Below are positions 22,671 to 31,571 of a stretch of DNA of 64,000 bases, piece after piece. The position numbers and the translations under genes were made by a program. The stretch is taken from positions 455,876 to 519,875 of the forward strand of contig NZ_BMUG01000007.1 in the NCBI RefSeq assembly GCF_014650075.1, read 5' to 3'. Under the pieces are notes generated by a model. It had not been told where the DNA came from. It was given only the letters and a program-made list of their open reading frames with translations, and did not search any database. Numbering within the stretch: position 1 is the stretch's first letter; each line of letters begins with the position of its first letter. This stretch comes from Streptomyces microflavus (GTDB lineage: Bacteria; Actinomycetota; Actinomycetes; Streptomycetales; Streptomycetaceae).

Positions 22671-23723
22671 ATGGCCGGAACACGCGGTTGGCTCCGCCTC
22701 TCCTCGATCGCCGCCGCACTCGGAGCCCTGCTGGTGGTGACGGCCTGCGGGCAGGACGGGTCCGGCGACGGGGGCAAGGACGGCGGCAAGACGATACGCA
22801 TCGCCTACCAGGCCTTCCCCAGCGGCGACCTGATCGTCAAGGAGAAGGGCTGGCTGGAGAAGGCGCTCCCCGGCTACACGATCAAGTGGACCAAGTTCGA
22901 CTCGGGCGCCAGCATCAACACCGCGTTCGTGGCCGGTTCCGTGGACCTCGCGGCCATCGGCTCCAGCCCGGTCGCCCGGGGTCTCTCCGAGCCGCTGAAC
23001 ATCCCGTACCAGGTCACCTGGGTCCTCGACGTGGCCGGGGAGAACGAGGCGCTGGTCGCCCGTAACGGCTCCAAGGTCTCCTCCGTGAAGGACCTTGAGG
23101 GCAAGAAGGTCGCCACCCCGTTCAGCTCCACCTCGCACTACAGCCTGCTCGCCGCCCTCGACCGGGCCGGGGTGGACTCCTCGAAGGTCCAGCTCCTCGA
23201 CCTGGAGCCGCAGGACATCCTGGCCGCCTGGACGCGCGGCGACATCGACGCCACGTACGTCTGGCTGCCGACCCTGGAGGAGCTGAAGAAGACCGGCAAG
23301 GTCCTCGTCTCCAGCCGGGAACTCGCCGCGTCGGGCAAGCCCACCCTCGACCTCGGGGTCGCCTCCACCAGCTTCATCGAGGCCCACCCCGACGTGCTGC
23401 CCGCCTGGCGCAAGGCGCAGGCCCAGGCGCTCGACCTGATCCACGACGACCCCGACGCGGCCTCCGCCGCCGTCGGCAAGCAGCTCGGGATCAGCCCCGC
23501 CGAGGCCGGCGCCCAGATCAAGCAGGGCATCTTCCTCAAGCCGGCCGAGCAGGCCGACGCGAAGTGGCTCGGGACTCCCGGCAAGGTCGGCGGTCTCGCG
23601 GACAACCTGCACAGCGCGGCGCAGTTCCTGGTCGACCAGAAGCAGATCGACTCCGCGCCCGACCTCGACAAGCTGCGGAAGTCCATCTACGTGGAGGGGC
23701 TCACCGATGCCGTCTCTCCCTGA
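22671..23723 (+). CDS. Sulfonate/taurine ABC transporter substrate-binding lipoprotein
   Basis: The 350-residue protein has a lipoprotein signal with lipobox VVTAC (lipidated C26) and a type-2 periplasmic-binding fold beginning IRIAYQAFPSGDLIV. Motifs such as GASINTAFVAGSVDLAAIGSS, KKVATPFSSTSHYSL and YVWLPTLEEL match SsuA/TauA. It overlaps the ATPase gene by 17 nt, so the two are coupled. Ligand class is inferred from the neighbouring TauD-like oxygenase. Confidence 0.87.
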   Translation: MAGTRGWLRLSSIAAALGALLVVTACGQDGSGDGGKDGGKTIRIAYQAFPSGDLIVKEKGWLEKALPGYTIKWTKFDSGASINTAFVAGSVDLAAIGSSPVARGLSEPLNIPYQVTWVLDVAGENEALVARNGSKVSSVKDLEGKKVATPFSSTSHYSLLAALDRAGVDSSKVQLLDLEPQDILAAWTRGDIDATYVWLPTLEELKKTGKVLVSSRELAASGKPTLDLGVASTSFIEAHPDVLPAWRKAQAQALDLIHDDPDAASAAVGKQLGISPAEAGAQIKQGIFLKPAEQADAKWLGTPGKVGGLADNLHSAAQFLVDQKQIDSAPDLDKLRKSIYVEGLTDAVSP

Positions 23724-24543
23724 CACGGACAAGGCTCCGGACACCGCGAAGGTTCCCCGGCAACGCCACTCCGCCCCCGTCGTCTCCGTACGCGACGTCG
23801 AGCACACCTACGGCGGCGGCCGGGGCACCGAGAGCGTGACGGCTCTCGGCCCGGTCTCCCTGGAGATCCCGGCCGGAGAGTTCCTGGTCCTCGTCGGGCC
23901 CTCCGGCTGCGGCAAGAGCACCCTCCTCCGCCTCATCGCGGGCTTCGAGCGGGCCTCCTCGGGCGAGGTCGAGGTGTTCGGGGAGCAGCCCGAGCCCGGC
24001 AGCCAGGCGGGCATCGTCTTCCAGCAGCCCCGCCTCTTCCCGTGGCGCACGGTCGGCGACAACGTCGGCCTGGCGCTGAAGTACGCGGGCGTGCCCCGGG
24101 CCGAACGGGCCGGGCGCACCGCCGAGTTGCTGGAGCGGGTGGGCCTCGCGGACACCTCGGGCCGCCGCATCTGGCAGATCTCGGGCGGCCAGCAGCAGCG
24201 GGTGGCCATCGCCCGCGCCCTGGCGGGCGGCAAGCGGCTGCTGCTGCTCGACGAACCGTTCGCCGCGCTCGACGCGCTGACCCGGGAGCGGCTCCAGGAG
24301 GACCTGCGCACGGTCTCCGCCGAGACCGGGACCACGTCGGTCTTCGTCACCCACAGCGTGGACGAGGCGGTCTTCCTCGGCACCCGCACGGTCGTGCTCA
24401 GCGCGCGGCCGGGCCGGGTCGCCCTGGACATCCCGATCGGCCTGCCGCGCACCGGCACCGGCCCCGACGAGCTGCGCGGGCTGCCGGAGTACGCCGCGCT
24501 GCGCGCCGAGATCGGTACGGCGGTACGCGACGCGGCCCGCTGA
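23707..24543 (+). CDS. Sulfonate/taurine ABC transporter ATP-binding protein
   Basis: The 278-residue ATPase has Walker A GPSGCGKST (near 62-70), Q-loop FQQPRLFPW, signature ISGGQQQR, Walker B LLLLDEPF and switch His in FVTHSVDEA. This is the NitT/TauT family subunit (SsuB/TauB). A 26-residue N-terminal extension precedes the domain. The start lies inside the 3' end of the binding-protein gene. Confidence 0.9.
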   Translation: MPSLPDTDKAPDTAKVPRQRHSAPVVSVRDVEHTYGGGRGTESVTALGPVSLEIPAGEFLVLVGPSGCGKSTLLRLIAGFERASSGEVEVFGEQPEPGSQAGIVFQQPRLFPWRTVGDNVGLALKYAGVPRAERAGRTAELLERVGLADTSGRRIWQISGGQQQRVAIARALAGGKRLLLLDEPFAALDALTRERLQEDLRTVSAETGTTSVFVTHSVDEAVFLGTRTVVLSARPGRVALDIPIGLPRTGTGPDELRGLPEYAALRAEIGTAVRDAAR

Positions 24544-24575
24544 CGTACCCGTACGACCACCGACCGAGGAGAACC

Positions 24576-25499
24576 ATGACCCTCACGACCACCCCCGCCC
24601 TGCGCGACCACCGCATCCCCGCCGACGGGCTGTACGAGGGCCCGCGCACCCTGCGCCGGGTGCCGGAGGGCTGGACCGAGCGGCCCTACGAGCTCTTCGA
24701 GCTGGTGCCGCGCGGCCGGGTGATCGGCGCCGAGATCCACGGCGTCGACCTGTCCCGTCCCCTGGGAACGGCCGTGCGCGCCGAGCTGGACCGGGCGCTG
24801 CTGGAGTGGAAGGTGCTGTTCTTCCGGGAGCAGCACCTCACCTCGCTCCAGCAGCGGGCCTTCGCCGGGCACTGGGGCGAGCTGGAGACCAACCCGCTGC
24901 TCGCCACCGGCGACGACCCGGAGGTGGTCCGCCTGGACCGCACCACGGTCCCCACCTTCGAGAACGTCTGGCACGCGGACGTCACCTTCCGCGAGCGCCC
25001 GGCCCTCGGCGCGGTCCTCCAGCTGCGCGAGGTCCCGCCGGTGGGCGGGGACACACTGTGGGCCGACATGGCGGCGGCGTACGACAACCTCTCCGAGGAG
25101 GTGAAGGAGCGCATCGAGGGGGCGCGGGCGGTGCACGACTTCATCCCCGGGTTCTCCCGGTTCTACCCGCCGGAGCGGCTGGCCCCGCACCAGGACCGGT
25201 TCCCGCCGGTGGAGCACCCGGTGGTGCGGCGCCACCCGGTCACGGGCCGCCGGACGATCTTCGTCAACGCCTCGTTCACCACCCGGATCGTCGGGTTCGC
25301 GCAGGAGGAGAGCGACCGGCTGCTGCGGCTGCTGTTCCAGCAGGCGCACGCGCCGGAGTTCCAGGTGCGGTACAGCTGGCGGGCGGGCGATGTGGCGTTC
25401 TGGGACAACCGGGCCACCCAGCACTACGCCGTCAACGACTACGCCCCGCACCGCCGGGTCGCCGAACGCGTCGCGATCGCGGGGGACCGCCCCCACTGA
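24576..25499 (+). CDS. TauD/TfdA-family alpha-ketoglutarate dioxygenase
   Basis: The 307-residue enzyme has the Fe(II) facial triad of the TauD family: H133 and D135 in VWHADVTF and the distal H283 in RATQHYAVNDY, with Arg 294 region (HRRVAER) for 2-oxoglutarate. It would hydroxylate taurine or an alkylsulfonate, releasing sulfite, as last gene of the transport operon. GAGGAGAACC precedes the ATG. Exact sulfonate preference is not readable from sequence. Confidence 0.9.
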   Translation: MTLTTTPALRDHRIPADGLYEGPRTLRRVPEGWTERPYELFELVPRGRVIGAEIHGVDLSRPLGTAVRAELDRALLEWKVLFFREQHLTSLQQRAFAGHWGELETNPLLATGDDPEVVRLDRTTVPTFENVWHADVTFRERPALGAVLQLREVPPVGGDTLWADMAAAYDNLSEEVKERIEGARAVHDFIPGFSRFYPPERLAPHQDRFPPVEHPVVRRHPVTGRRTIFVNASFTTRIVGFAQEESDRLLRLLFQQAHAPEFQVRYSWRAGDVAFWDNRATQHYAVNDYAPHRRVAERVAIAGDRPH

Positions 25500-25529
25500 T
25501 CCGTACGGGCAGGCTGCTTGAATGGAAGG

Positions 25530-26222
25530 GTGACCCGAGCCTCCCTGGACAAGCAGCCGCACGAAGTCGCCTCGATGTTCGACGGTGTGGCGGCCAACTA
25601 CGACCTGACCAACGACGTGATCTCGCTGGGCCAGGCCCGGCTGTGGCGCAAGGCGGTCGCGGCGGCGGTCGACGCCCGCCCCGCGCAGAAGATCCTCGAC
25701 CTGGCGGCGGGCACCGCGACCTCCTCGCAGCCCTTCGCCCAGGCCGGTGCCTATGTGGTGCCGTGCGACTTCTCGCTCGGCATGCTGAAGGTGGGCAAGC
25801 AGCGCCACCCGTGGATGCCGTTCACGGCGGGCGACGGCATGAGGCTGCCGTTCAAGGACGAGGTCTTCGACACCGTCACGATCTCCTTCGGGCTGCGCAA
25901 CATCCAGGACACCGAGACCGCGCTGCGCGAGCTGTACCGGGTGACGAAGCCGGGCGGCCGGGTCGTGATCTGCGAGTTCTCGCAGCCGACCTGGGCCCCG
26001 TTCCGCACGGTCTACACCGAGTACCTGATGCGCGCGCTGCCGCCGACCGCCCGGGCCGTCTCCTCCAACCCGGACGCGTACGTCTATCTCGCCGAGTCCA
26101 TCCGCGCCTGGCCCGACCAGCCCGGCCTCGCCGCACTCCTTCAGAAGGCGGGCTGGTCGAAGGTGGCGTGGCGCAACCTCACCGGCGGCGTGGTGGCCCT
26201 GCACCGGGCCACCCGCGCCTAA
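25530..26222 (+). CDS. menG: Demethylmenaquinone methyltransferase MenG
   Basis: The 230-residue SAM methyltransferase has the UbiE/MenG signature: FDGVAANYDLTNDVISLG at the N-terminus, SAM motif I ILDLAAGTATSS, and the family motif SFGLRNIQDTETALRELYRVTKPGG. It methylates demethylmenaquinone, the final ring step of menaquinone synthesis. The GTG at 25530 was chosen to give the conserved N-terminus TRASLDKQPHEVASMF; a TTG at 25518 is open. It lies on the same strand as the prenyl reductase-like gene, separated by a GNAT gene on the other strand. Confidence 0.93.
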   Translation: MTRASLDKQPHEVASMFDGVAANYDLTNDVISLGQARLWRKAVAAAVDARPAQKILDLAAGTATSSQPFAQAGAYVVPCDFSLGMLKVGKQRHPWMPFTAGDGMRLPFKDEVFDTVTISFGLRNIQDTETALRELYRVTKPGGRVVICEFSQPTWAPFRTVYTEYLMRALPPTARAVSSNPDAYVYLAESIRAWPDQPGLAALLQKAGWSKVAWRNLTGGVVALHRATRA

Positions 26223-26241
26223 AGCTCCCGTAGATCCGGGC

Positions 26242-26772
26242 TCAGAGCTCCAGCCGGTAGCAGCGCGCCTCCTGTCCGGGGCGCGGGGTGGTGAAGGTCT
26301 CCGCGAGCCGCATCCCGAGCCGCTCCGCCACCGCGATGGAGCGGGCGTTACGGGAGTCGATCATCGCGACGACATCCGGCACCCCGGCCGCCCGCAGCCG
26401 CTCCAGCGTGGTGCGGGCGGCGGCGGTGGCGTACCCGTGCCCCCAGGCGGAGCGCCCCAGACGCCAGCCGATCTCGATGGCGCCGACCGGCCCGTAGTGG
26501 GTGTGCGGCCACGGCTGCGCCCCGGTGAAGCCGAGCACGGTGCCGTCCTCGTCGGTGACGGTCCACAGGCAGTAGCCGAGCTCCGCGTCATGGCGGCGCT
26601 GACGGGCGGTGAGTTCCTCGTACACGGAGAAGTCCGCCCTCCGGCCGCCGAAGAACTCCATCACCTCGGGGTCGTCGAAGACCCGGTGCCAGAACAGCGC
26701 GTCCTCGTCGGTCGGGACGCGCAGACGTACCGCGGGGGCCGGGGCAGTGGGCGGAACAGGTGCTATCGACAT
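26242..26772 (-). CDS. GNAT-family N-acetyltransferase (RimJ/RimL type)
   Basis: The 176-residue protein has the Acetyltransf_3 layout: VRLRVPTDEDALFW at the start, EIGWRLGRSAWGHGYATAAA as the acetyl-CoA loop, and SRNARSIAVAERLGMR as the final helix. These enzymes acetylate protein N-termini or small amines; the substrate is unknown. The ATG at 26772 has GAAGGG upstream. It is convergent with menG and divergent from the flavoprotein gene. Confidence 0.88.
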   Translation of the reverse strand: MSIAPVPPTAPAPAVRLRVPTDEDALFWHRVFDDPEVMEFFGGRRADFSVYEELTARQRRHDAELGYCLWTVTDEDGTVLGFTGAQPWPHTHYGPVGAIEIGWRLGRSAWGHGYATAAARTTLERLRAAGVPDVVAMIDSRNARSIAVAERLGMRLAETFTTPRPGQEARCYRLEL

Positions 26773-26869
26773 GAGGGAGCCCTTCGGAGGGTTGTTCAGC
26801 AGGCCCCCATAGACTGCACGGGACATGTGCCGCGCGGCACGCGAATTCGAGTCTTCGGGAGATCCGACC

Positions 26870-28153
26870 GTGACCGAGCCCCTCTCCGAGCACAGCGCGG
26901 ACGTGATCGTCGTCGGAGCGGGCCCAGCCGGCTCCACGACCGCGTACTACCTCGCCAAGGCCGGACTCGACGTCCTGCTCCTGGAAAAGACGGCGTTCCC
27001 CCGCGAGAAGGTCTGCGGCGACGGCCTGACGCCGCGCGCCACGAAACAGCTCGTCTCCATGGGGATCGACATCTCCGAGGAGGCCGGCTGGCTGCGCAAC
27101 AAGGGCCTGCGCATCATCGGCGGCGGCGTACGGCTCCAGCTGGACTGGCCGGATCTCGCCTCCTACCCGGACTACGGACTGGTCCGCAAGCGCGACGACT
27201 TCGACGAGCAGCTCGCCCGGCAGGCGCAGAAGGCCGGCGCCCGGCTGTACGAGCGCTGCAACGTCGGCGCCCCCATCCGGGACGAGCGCACCGGCCGCAT
27301 CACCGGCGTCGAGGCCAAGGTCGGCGAGGAGAAGACCCCGCTCACCTTCCACGCCCCCCTCGTGGTCGCCGCCGACGGCAACTCCACCCGGCTCTCCCTC
27401 GCGATGGGGCTGCACCGCCGCGAGGACCGCCCGATGGGCGTCGCCGTCCGTACGTACTTCACCTCGCCCCGCCACGACGACGACTACCTGGAGTCCTGGC
27501 TGGAGCTGTGGGACAAGCGCGGCGCCCAGGACCGGCTGCTCCCCGGCTACGGCTGGATCTTCGGCATGGGCGACGGCACCTCCAACGTGGGCCTCGGCAT
27601 CCTCAACTCCTCCTCCGCCTTCAAGGAGCTGGACTGGCGCGAGGTGCTCAAGGCCTGGTGCGCCTCGATGCCCGAGGAGTGGGGCTACACCCCGGAGAAC
27701 ATGACGATGCCCATCCGGGGCGCCGCCCTCCCCATGGCCTTCAACCGCCAGCCGCACTACACCAAGGGCCTCCTGCTCGTCGGCGACGCGGGCGGCATGG
27801 TCAACCCGTTCAACGGCGAAGGCATCGCGTACGCCATGGAGTCGGGCCAGATCGCGGCCGACGTCATCGTCCAGGCCCACGCCCGCGCCACCCCCGCCCA
27901 GCGCGAACTGGCCCTGAACAACTACCCGAAGGTGCTCAAGGAGACCTACGGCGGCTACTACACGATGGGCCGCGCCTTCGTGAAGCTGATCGGCAACCCG
28001 AAGGTCATGAAGGTCGCCACCCAACGCGGCCTGACCCACCCGCTGCTGATGAAGTTCACGCTCAAGATGCTGGCCAACCTGACCGACCCGACGGGCGGCG
28101 ACGCGATGGACCGCATCATCAACGGGCTCTCCAAGGTGGCTCCGAAGGCCTGA
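26870..28153 (+). CDS. Geranylgeranyl reductase-family FAD oxidoreductase (MenJ-like)
   Basis: The 427-residue flavoprotein starts with DVIVVGAGPAGSTTAYYLAKAGLDV (in two halves, FAD GxGxxG), has KVCGDGLTPRA near residue 50, and the second FAD motif LLVGDAGGMVNPFNGEGIAYAME near 310. This matches the actinomycete geranylgeranyl reductase family, which includes MenJ, the enzyme that saturates the beta-isoprene unit of menaquinone. GTG 26870 has GGGAG 9 nt upstream. A quinone role is inferred from family and from menG and nuo nearby. Confidence 0.88.
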   Translation: MTEPLSEHSADVIVVGAGPAGSTTAYYLAKAGLDVLLLEKTAFPREKVCGDGLTPRATKQLVSMGIDISEEAGWLRNKGLRIIGGGVRLQLDWPDLASYPDYGLVRKRDDFDEQLARQAQKAGARLYERCNVGAPIRDERTGRITGVEAKVGEEKTPLTFHAPLVVAADGNSTRLSLAMGLHRREDRPMGVAVRTYFTSPRHDDDYLESWLELWDKRGAQDRLLPGYGWIFGMGDGTSNVGLGILNSSSAFKELDWREVLKAWCASMPEEWGYTPENMTMPIRGAALPMAFNRQPHYTKGLLLVGDAGGMVNPFNGEGIAYAMESGQIAADVIVQAHARATPAQRELALNNYPKVLKETYGGYYTMGRAFVKLIGNPKVMKVATQRGLTHPLLMKFTLKMLANLTDPTGGDAMDRIINGLSKVAPKA

Positions 28154-28170
28154 GGCCCACAGCCCACCAC

Positions 28171-28785
28171 TTACGGCTCACGGCGCGGCGGCCCTTCGCC
28201 CGTCGCCGCGCCCCGCGTGCGCTCGTAGTGGCGGGCCACCCGGGCCCGGTTGCCGCAGGACGGCCTGCACCACTCCTGGCGGCCGTGGCTCTTGATGAAG
28301 TACCGCACGCAGCGCGGCGCGTGGCAGGCCCGCAGCTGTTCGCGCTCGGGCCCGCTCAGGAAGTCGACGGCATCCCGCGCCAGCGCCGCGACCAGCCGTA
28401 CGCGCGGGTCGTCCTCGGCCGACAACAGCCGGGCCGCGGGGGCCCCTTCGGCGGGCCAGTCCAGCTGCGGGGCGACCAGCTCCCGGGCGGCGGCCGCGTT
28501 GAGGCGGTCCAGGGCCTCGGCGGCCGGCATCAGCACGTGCGCGTCCGCCGGGCTGGGCGGCGCCGGGCTGACCACCCGCGCGAACAGGGCCCGGACGGCC
28601 CCCCGTACACCGACGATCCCGGCCCTGAGCTCCTCGTCGGCGACGAGCCCTCCGGCGCTCGCCAGCCCGGTCTGCTGCTGGATCCACCGGGTCGTCCCCC
28701 GGACCGTCGCGAGGTCGTCGACGACGCCGCCCTCTCCGTCGTGGCGGATGGTGCTCGCCAGTTCCATGACGGGCCGCTGTGTCAC
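28171..28785 (-). CDS. CGNR zinc-finger (ABATE-domain) regulator
   Basis: The 204-residue protein ends with the CGNR zinc finger: CHAPRCVRYFIKSHGRQEWC and then RPSCGNRARVARHYER, giving four Cys ligands. The N-terminal 130 residues are the helical ABATE domain. Such proteins are putative transcription regulators in actinomycetes. GTG 28785 has GAAGGGGG 9 nt upstream. It is divergent from the phosphoesterase gene; the 119-bp gap holds two perfect palindromes that may be its operators. Confidence 0.85.
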   Translation of the reverse strand: MTQRPVMELASTIRHDGEGGVVDDLATVRGTTRWIQQQTGLASAGGLVADEELRAGIVGVRGAVRALFARVVSPAPPSPADAHVLMPAAEALDRLNAAAARELVAPQLDWPAEGAPAARLLSAEDDPRVRLVAALARDAVDFLSGPEREQLRACHAPRCVRYFIKSHGRQEWCRPSCGNRARVARHYERTRGAATGEGPPRREP

Positions 28786-28848
28786 CGGTCGCCCCCTTCG
28801 CCGCCATCGGCCGGTTGTCGACGGCCTCTTGAACTCTGTCCGACCCCC

Positions 28849-28886
28849 ACTCTAGAGTCCTAACGGGAAAAGAGAAATTAACGTTA
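28849..28886. promoter_or_regulatory. Two palindromes in the CGNR/phosphoesterase divergent promoter
   Basis: ACTCTAGAGT (28849-28858) and TAACGTTA (28879-28886) are perfect palindromes 20 bp apart, in an A/T-rich stretch. The CTAG-containing palindrome is uncommon in this sequence. They could be operators for the CGNR protein or parts of the promoter (TTATAC overlaps the second). Confidence 0.45.
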
Positions 28887-28904
28887 TACGGGGGACGGAC
28901 GGCC

Positions 28905-29642
28905 ATGTTGCTCGCCCAGATCAGCGATCTGCACCTGGACGGCGGTGAACGCGCGACGCACCGGGCGACCCGCGTCATGGAGTACCTGCGGGCCCTGCCC
29001 CGCCCGGTCGACGCACTGCTGGTCACCGGGGACATCGCCGATCACGCGGCGGAGGCCGAGTACGAGGAGGCGGCCCGCATCCTGGCCGCCCCGTTCCCCG
29101 TACTGGCCTGCCCCGGCAACCACGACGCGCGCCCCGCCTACCGCAAGGCCTTCCTCGGCGAGGCGCCCGGGGAGGGCCCCGTCAACCGGGTCCACCTGAT
29201 CGCCGGAACCGCCGTCCTGATGTGCGACTCCACCATCCCCGGCCGCGACGAGGGGCGCCTCGACACGGAGACGCTCGGCTGGATCGACACCACGCTCGGC
29301 GCCCTCCCGGACGGCGTCCCCGCACTGATCGCCTTCCACCAGCCGCCCGTCGAGCTCCACCACCCGCTGCCCGACGCCGGGCGGCTCGAAGAGCCGGAAC
29401 TCCTCGCCGGCCTCCTCGACGCCCACCCCCGGGTCGTCGCCGTCCTCACCGGCCACGCCCACACGGCGGCCGCCTCGACCTTCGCCGGCCGCCCCCTCCT
29501 CGTCGGGCCCGCCGTCACCTGGACCCTGCGCATGCCCTGGGAGGGGGCCGACCCGGCCGACCGCGACCAGCCCCCGGGGATCGCGTTCCACGTCCTGGGC
29601 GAGGACCGGCGCCTGACGACACACTTCCGCGTCGTGCTCTGA
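28905..29642 (+). CDS. CpdA-type metallophosphoesterase (probable cyclic-nucleotide phosphodiesterase)
   Basis: The 245-residue enzyme has all metal motifs of class III phosphodiesterases: DLH (D8, H10), GD at 42-43 in LLVTGDIADH, GNHD at 71-74, and GHAHTAA near 185 with a second His in AFHQPPV. The order and length match CpdA, which hydrolyses 3',5'-cAMP, but other phosphodiesters are possible. GGGGGACGG precedes the ATG. A CRP-like site occurs 5 kb downstream, before the P60 hydrolase gene. Confidence 0.85.
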   Translation: MLLAQISDLHLDGGERATHRATRVMEYLRALPRPVDALLVTGDIADHAAEAEYEEAARILAAPFPVLACPGNHDARPAYRKAFLGEAPGEGPVNRVHLIAGTAVLMCDSTIPGRDEGRLDTETLGWIDTTLGALPDGVPALIAFHQPPVELHHPLPDAGRLEEPELLAGLLDAHPRVVAVLTGHAHTAAASTFAGRPLLVGPAVTWTLRMPWEGADPADRDQPPGIAFHVLGEDRRLTTHFRVVL

Positions 29643-29876
29643 ACCGGGCGCCGGACCGGGCCACGGCATAATCCCCGACCCCTCAGGTGATCGTGTGCGA
29701 TGATTTGCGCGCCACCCCCGGTCATCGGCAGTCCCGGACCGGCTGGTGCCCGCCCTCGCCCCAGCGGCGACCCGCGGCGCGTACGAATCTTCATGACGCA
29801 CGCTCACATCGAACGCAGGCCAGCGGGGTACGGAACAAGCCGATACAGCGCTGCTCGACCCCAAGGACAGACAGCC

Positions 29877-30062
29877 ATGACCACCGCATCCCTGCCGCCC
29901 CAGCACCACGGCCTCTTCCTGGAGCCCCGCTTCGCCGCGGGCCTGACCTCCCCGGACGACGACGAGGACCTGGACGCGCTGTACGAGGCGCAGCCCGCGC
30001 CCACCACCTCCGCACGGGAGCCGGAGCGGACGACCCGCCGCCCCCGCCGCGCCAACCGGTAG
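29877..30062 (+). CDS. Small hypothetical protein (61 residues)
   Basis: The frame starts MTTASLPPQHHGLFLEPRF, has an acidic centre SPDDDEDLDALYEA and a basic tail RTTRRPRRANR. AAGGACAG lies about 10 nt before the ATG, and codon use is GC-rich like its neighbours. No domain or signal peptide. It stands alone between the phosphoesterase and the MFS gene, followed by a hairpin at 30101-30120. I do not recognise the family. Confidence 0.55.
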   Translation: MTTASLPPQHHGLFLEPRFAAGLTSPDDDEDLDALYEAQPAPTTSAREPERTTRRPRRANR

Positions 30063-30398
30063 CCTCACCCCATGAGCAGCCCCGAGTCCGACAGACTCCG
30101 CCCACCGGTGCGCCGGTGGGCGAACTGCCGCTGAGTACCGCCGGCCGGCCCCCTCGGGCCACCGGCCCTGCTCACCACGGCTCCGTCGCCGCCGGATCAC
30201 CGCGGGAACGGGCCGTTCCCACCCCGCGTACGCACTGAATCGCCGTCGTACGCCGGGTCCGTGCCCCGGTCGGCGCAAGAACCCGACCGGGCACTCCTCC
30301 GCGTCGCCCCGCCGGTCATCCGGCGGCCCCGCGCGGCCCGCATCCCCGCACTTCGGTTCGTCTGTCCACCGACGGTTCCGTCCAAGGGGTCTGCACCC
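30063..30398. other. Non-coding gap before the MFS gene
   Basis: About 336 bp. It holds an 8-bp perfect stem CCCACCGG/CCGGTGGG around TGCG (30101-30120), a likely terminator of the small gene upstream. A 20-codon frame from ATG 30072 runs through that hairpin and is not convincing. The rest should contain the MFS promoter, which I could not define. Confidence 0.5.
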
Positions 30399-31571
30399 AT
30401 GCCATTCGCCGTCTACGTCCTCGGGCTCGCGGTCTTCGCCCAGGGCACCTCCGAGTTCATGCTGTCCGGGCTCGTCTCGTCCATCGCCGCCGATCTCGGC
30501 GTCCCCCTCTCCGCCGCCGGCCTCCTCACCTCCGCCTTCGCCGTCGGGATGGTCATCGGCGCGCCCCTGATGGCCCTGTTCAGCCGCACCTGGCCCCGGC
30601 GCCGCGCCCTGCTGTTCTTCCTCGCGGTGTTCGTCGCCGTCCACATCGCGGGGGCGTTGACCCCGGGTTACGGAGTCCTCCTCGCCACCCGCTTCGTCGG
30701 GGCCGTCGCCAACGCGGGCTTCTGGGCGGTGGCCCTGACGGCGGCCGTCGCGATGGTCCCCGACCGGCTGAAGGGGCGGGCCACCGCCGTCGTGGTCGGC
30801 GGGGTGACGATCGCCTGCGTGGTGGGCGTACCCGCCGGAGCGGTGCTGGGGGAGCGGTGGGGGTGGCGGGCCGCGTTCTGGGCGGTCGCCGCGGTCTCCC
30901 TGCCCGCGTTCCTGGCGATCCTGCGGTCCGTCCCGGGCGGCCCCCGGCCGGAAGCCGCCCCCGCGCCCGTATCCGTACGGGACGAACTGCGCGTCCTCAC
31001 CGGCCCCCGCCTCCGCCCCACCCTGCTCACCATGGCCCTGGTCCAGGGGGCCACCTTCTGCGCCTTCTCCTACCTGGAACCGCTCCTCACCCGCGCGACG
31101 GGCCTCGGCGCCGCCCGGGTGCCCGCGGCCCTCGCGCTCTTCGGGGCGGGCGCGTTCCTCGGCGTCACCGCGGCGGGCCGGTACGCGGAGCGGTGGCCCA
31201 CGGCCTTCGTCACGTACGGCATGGCCGCCCTGGCGCTCGGCTGGAGCGCCCTGGCCCTGACGGCGGCCCGCCCGCTCGCCGTCCTCGCCCTGATCCCGCT
31301 GCTCGGCATGCTCGCCTTCGGTACGGGCACGGCCCTGATCACCCGGGTCCTCGCTCTGGCCCCGGGCGCCCCGACGCTCGCGGGGGCCTTCACCACGAGC
31401 GCGTTCAACCTGGGTGCTGCGGTGGGTCCGTGGGCGGGCGGTCTGGCCCTGGACGCGGGGCTCGGCCACCGGGCGCCGGTCTGGGTGAGCGCGGTGCTGA
31501 TGGCGTCGGCTCTGGCCGTGGCGGGGGTCCGGCGGGCGGCCGTCGCCGTGTCCGACGTACGGGTGACGTGA
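30399..31571 (+). CDS. MFS drug/arabinose-type efflux transporter (DHA1 family)
   Basis: The 390-residue protein has about 12 hydrophobic helices. It opens MPFAVYVLGLAVFAQGTSEFMLSGL, typical of the DHA1/AraJ group (quoted part in two words: first helix and TSEFML motif), followed by loop ALFSRTWPRRRAL between helices 2 and 3. Members expel drugs, sugars or metabolites. AAGGGG precedes the ATG by about 10 nt. No regulator lies next to it, so the substrate cannot be guessed. Confidence 0.87.
   Translation: MPFAVYVLGLAVFAQGTSEFMLSGLVSSIAADLGVPLSAAGLLTSAFAVGMVIGAPLMALFSRTWPRRRALLFFLAVFVAVHIAGALTPGYGVLLATRFVGAVANAGFWAVALTAAVAMVPDRLKGRATAVVVGGVTIACVVGVPAGAVLGERWGWRAAFWAVAAVSLPAFLAILRSVPGGPRPEAAPAPVSVRDELRVLTGPRLRPTLLTMALVQGATFCAFSYLEPLLTRATGLGAARVPAALALFGAGAFLGVTAAGRYAERWPTAFVTYGMAALALGWSALALTAARPLAVLALIPLLGMLAFGTGTALITRVLALAPGAPTLAGAFTTSAFNLGAAVGPWAGGLALDAGLGHRAPVWVSAVLMASALAVAGVRRAAVAVSDVRVT

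Noticed and set aside
26437..28863. Very long open frames antisense or out of frame to real genes, e.g. 808 codons here, 1188 codons at 55365-58931 and 1024 codons at 41088-44162 on the minus strand
   Set aside because: They have Arg/Pro/Gly-rich composition, no recognisable motifs, and lie over well-supported genes; they are the usual effect of very high GC.
30072..30134. A 20-codon frame starting ATG after the small hypothetical gene
   Set aside because: It runs through a perfect 8-bp hairpin that looks like a terminator, has no ribosome site and no recognisable product.
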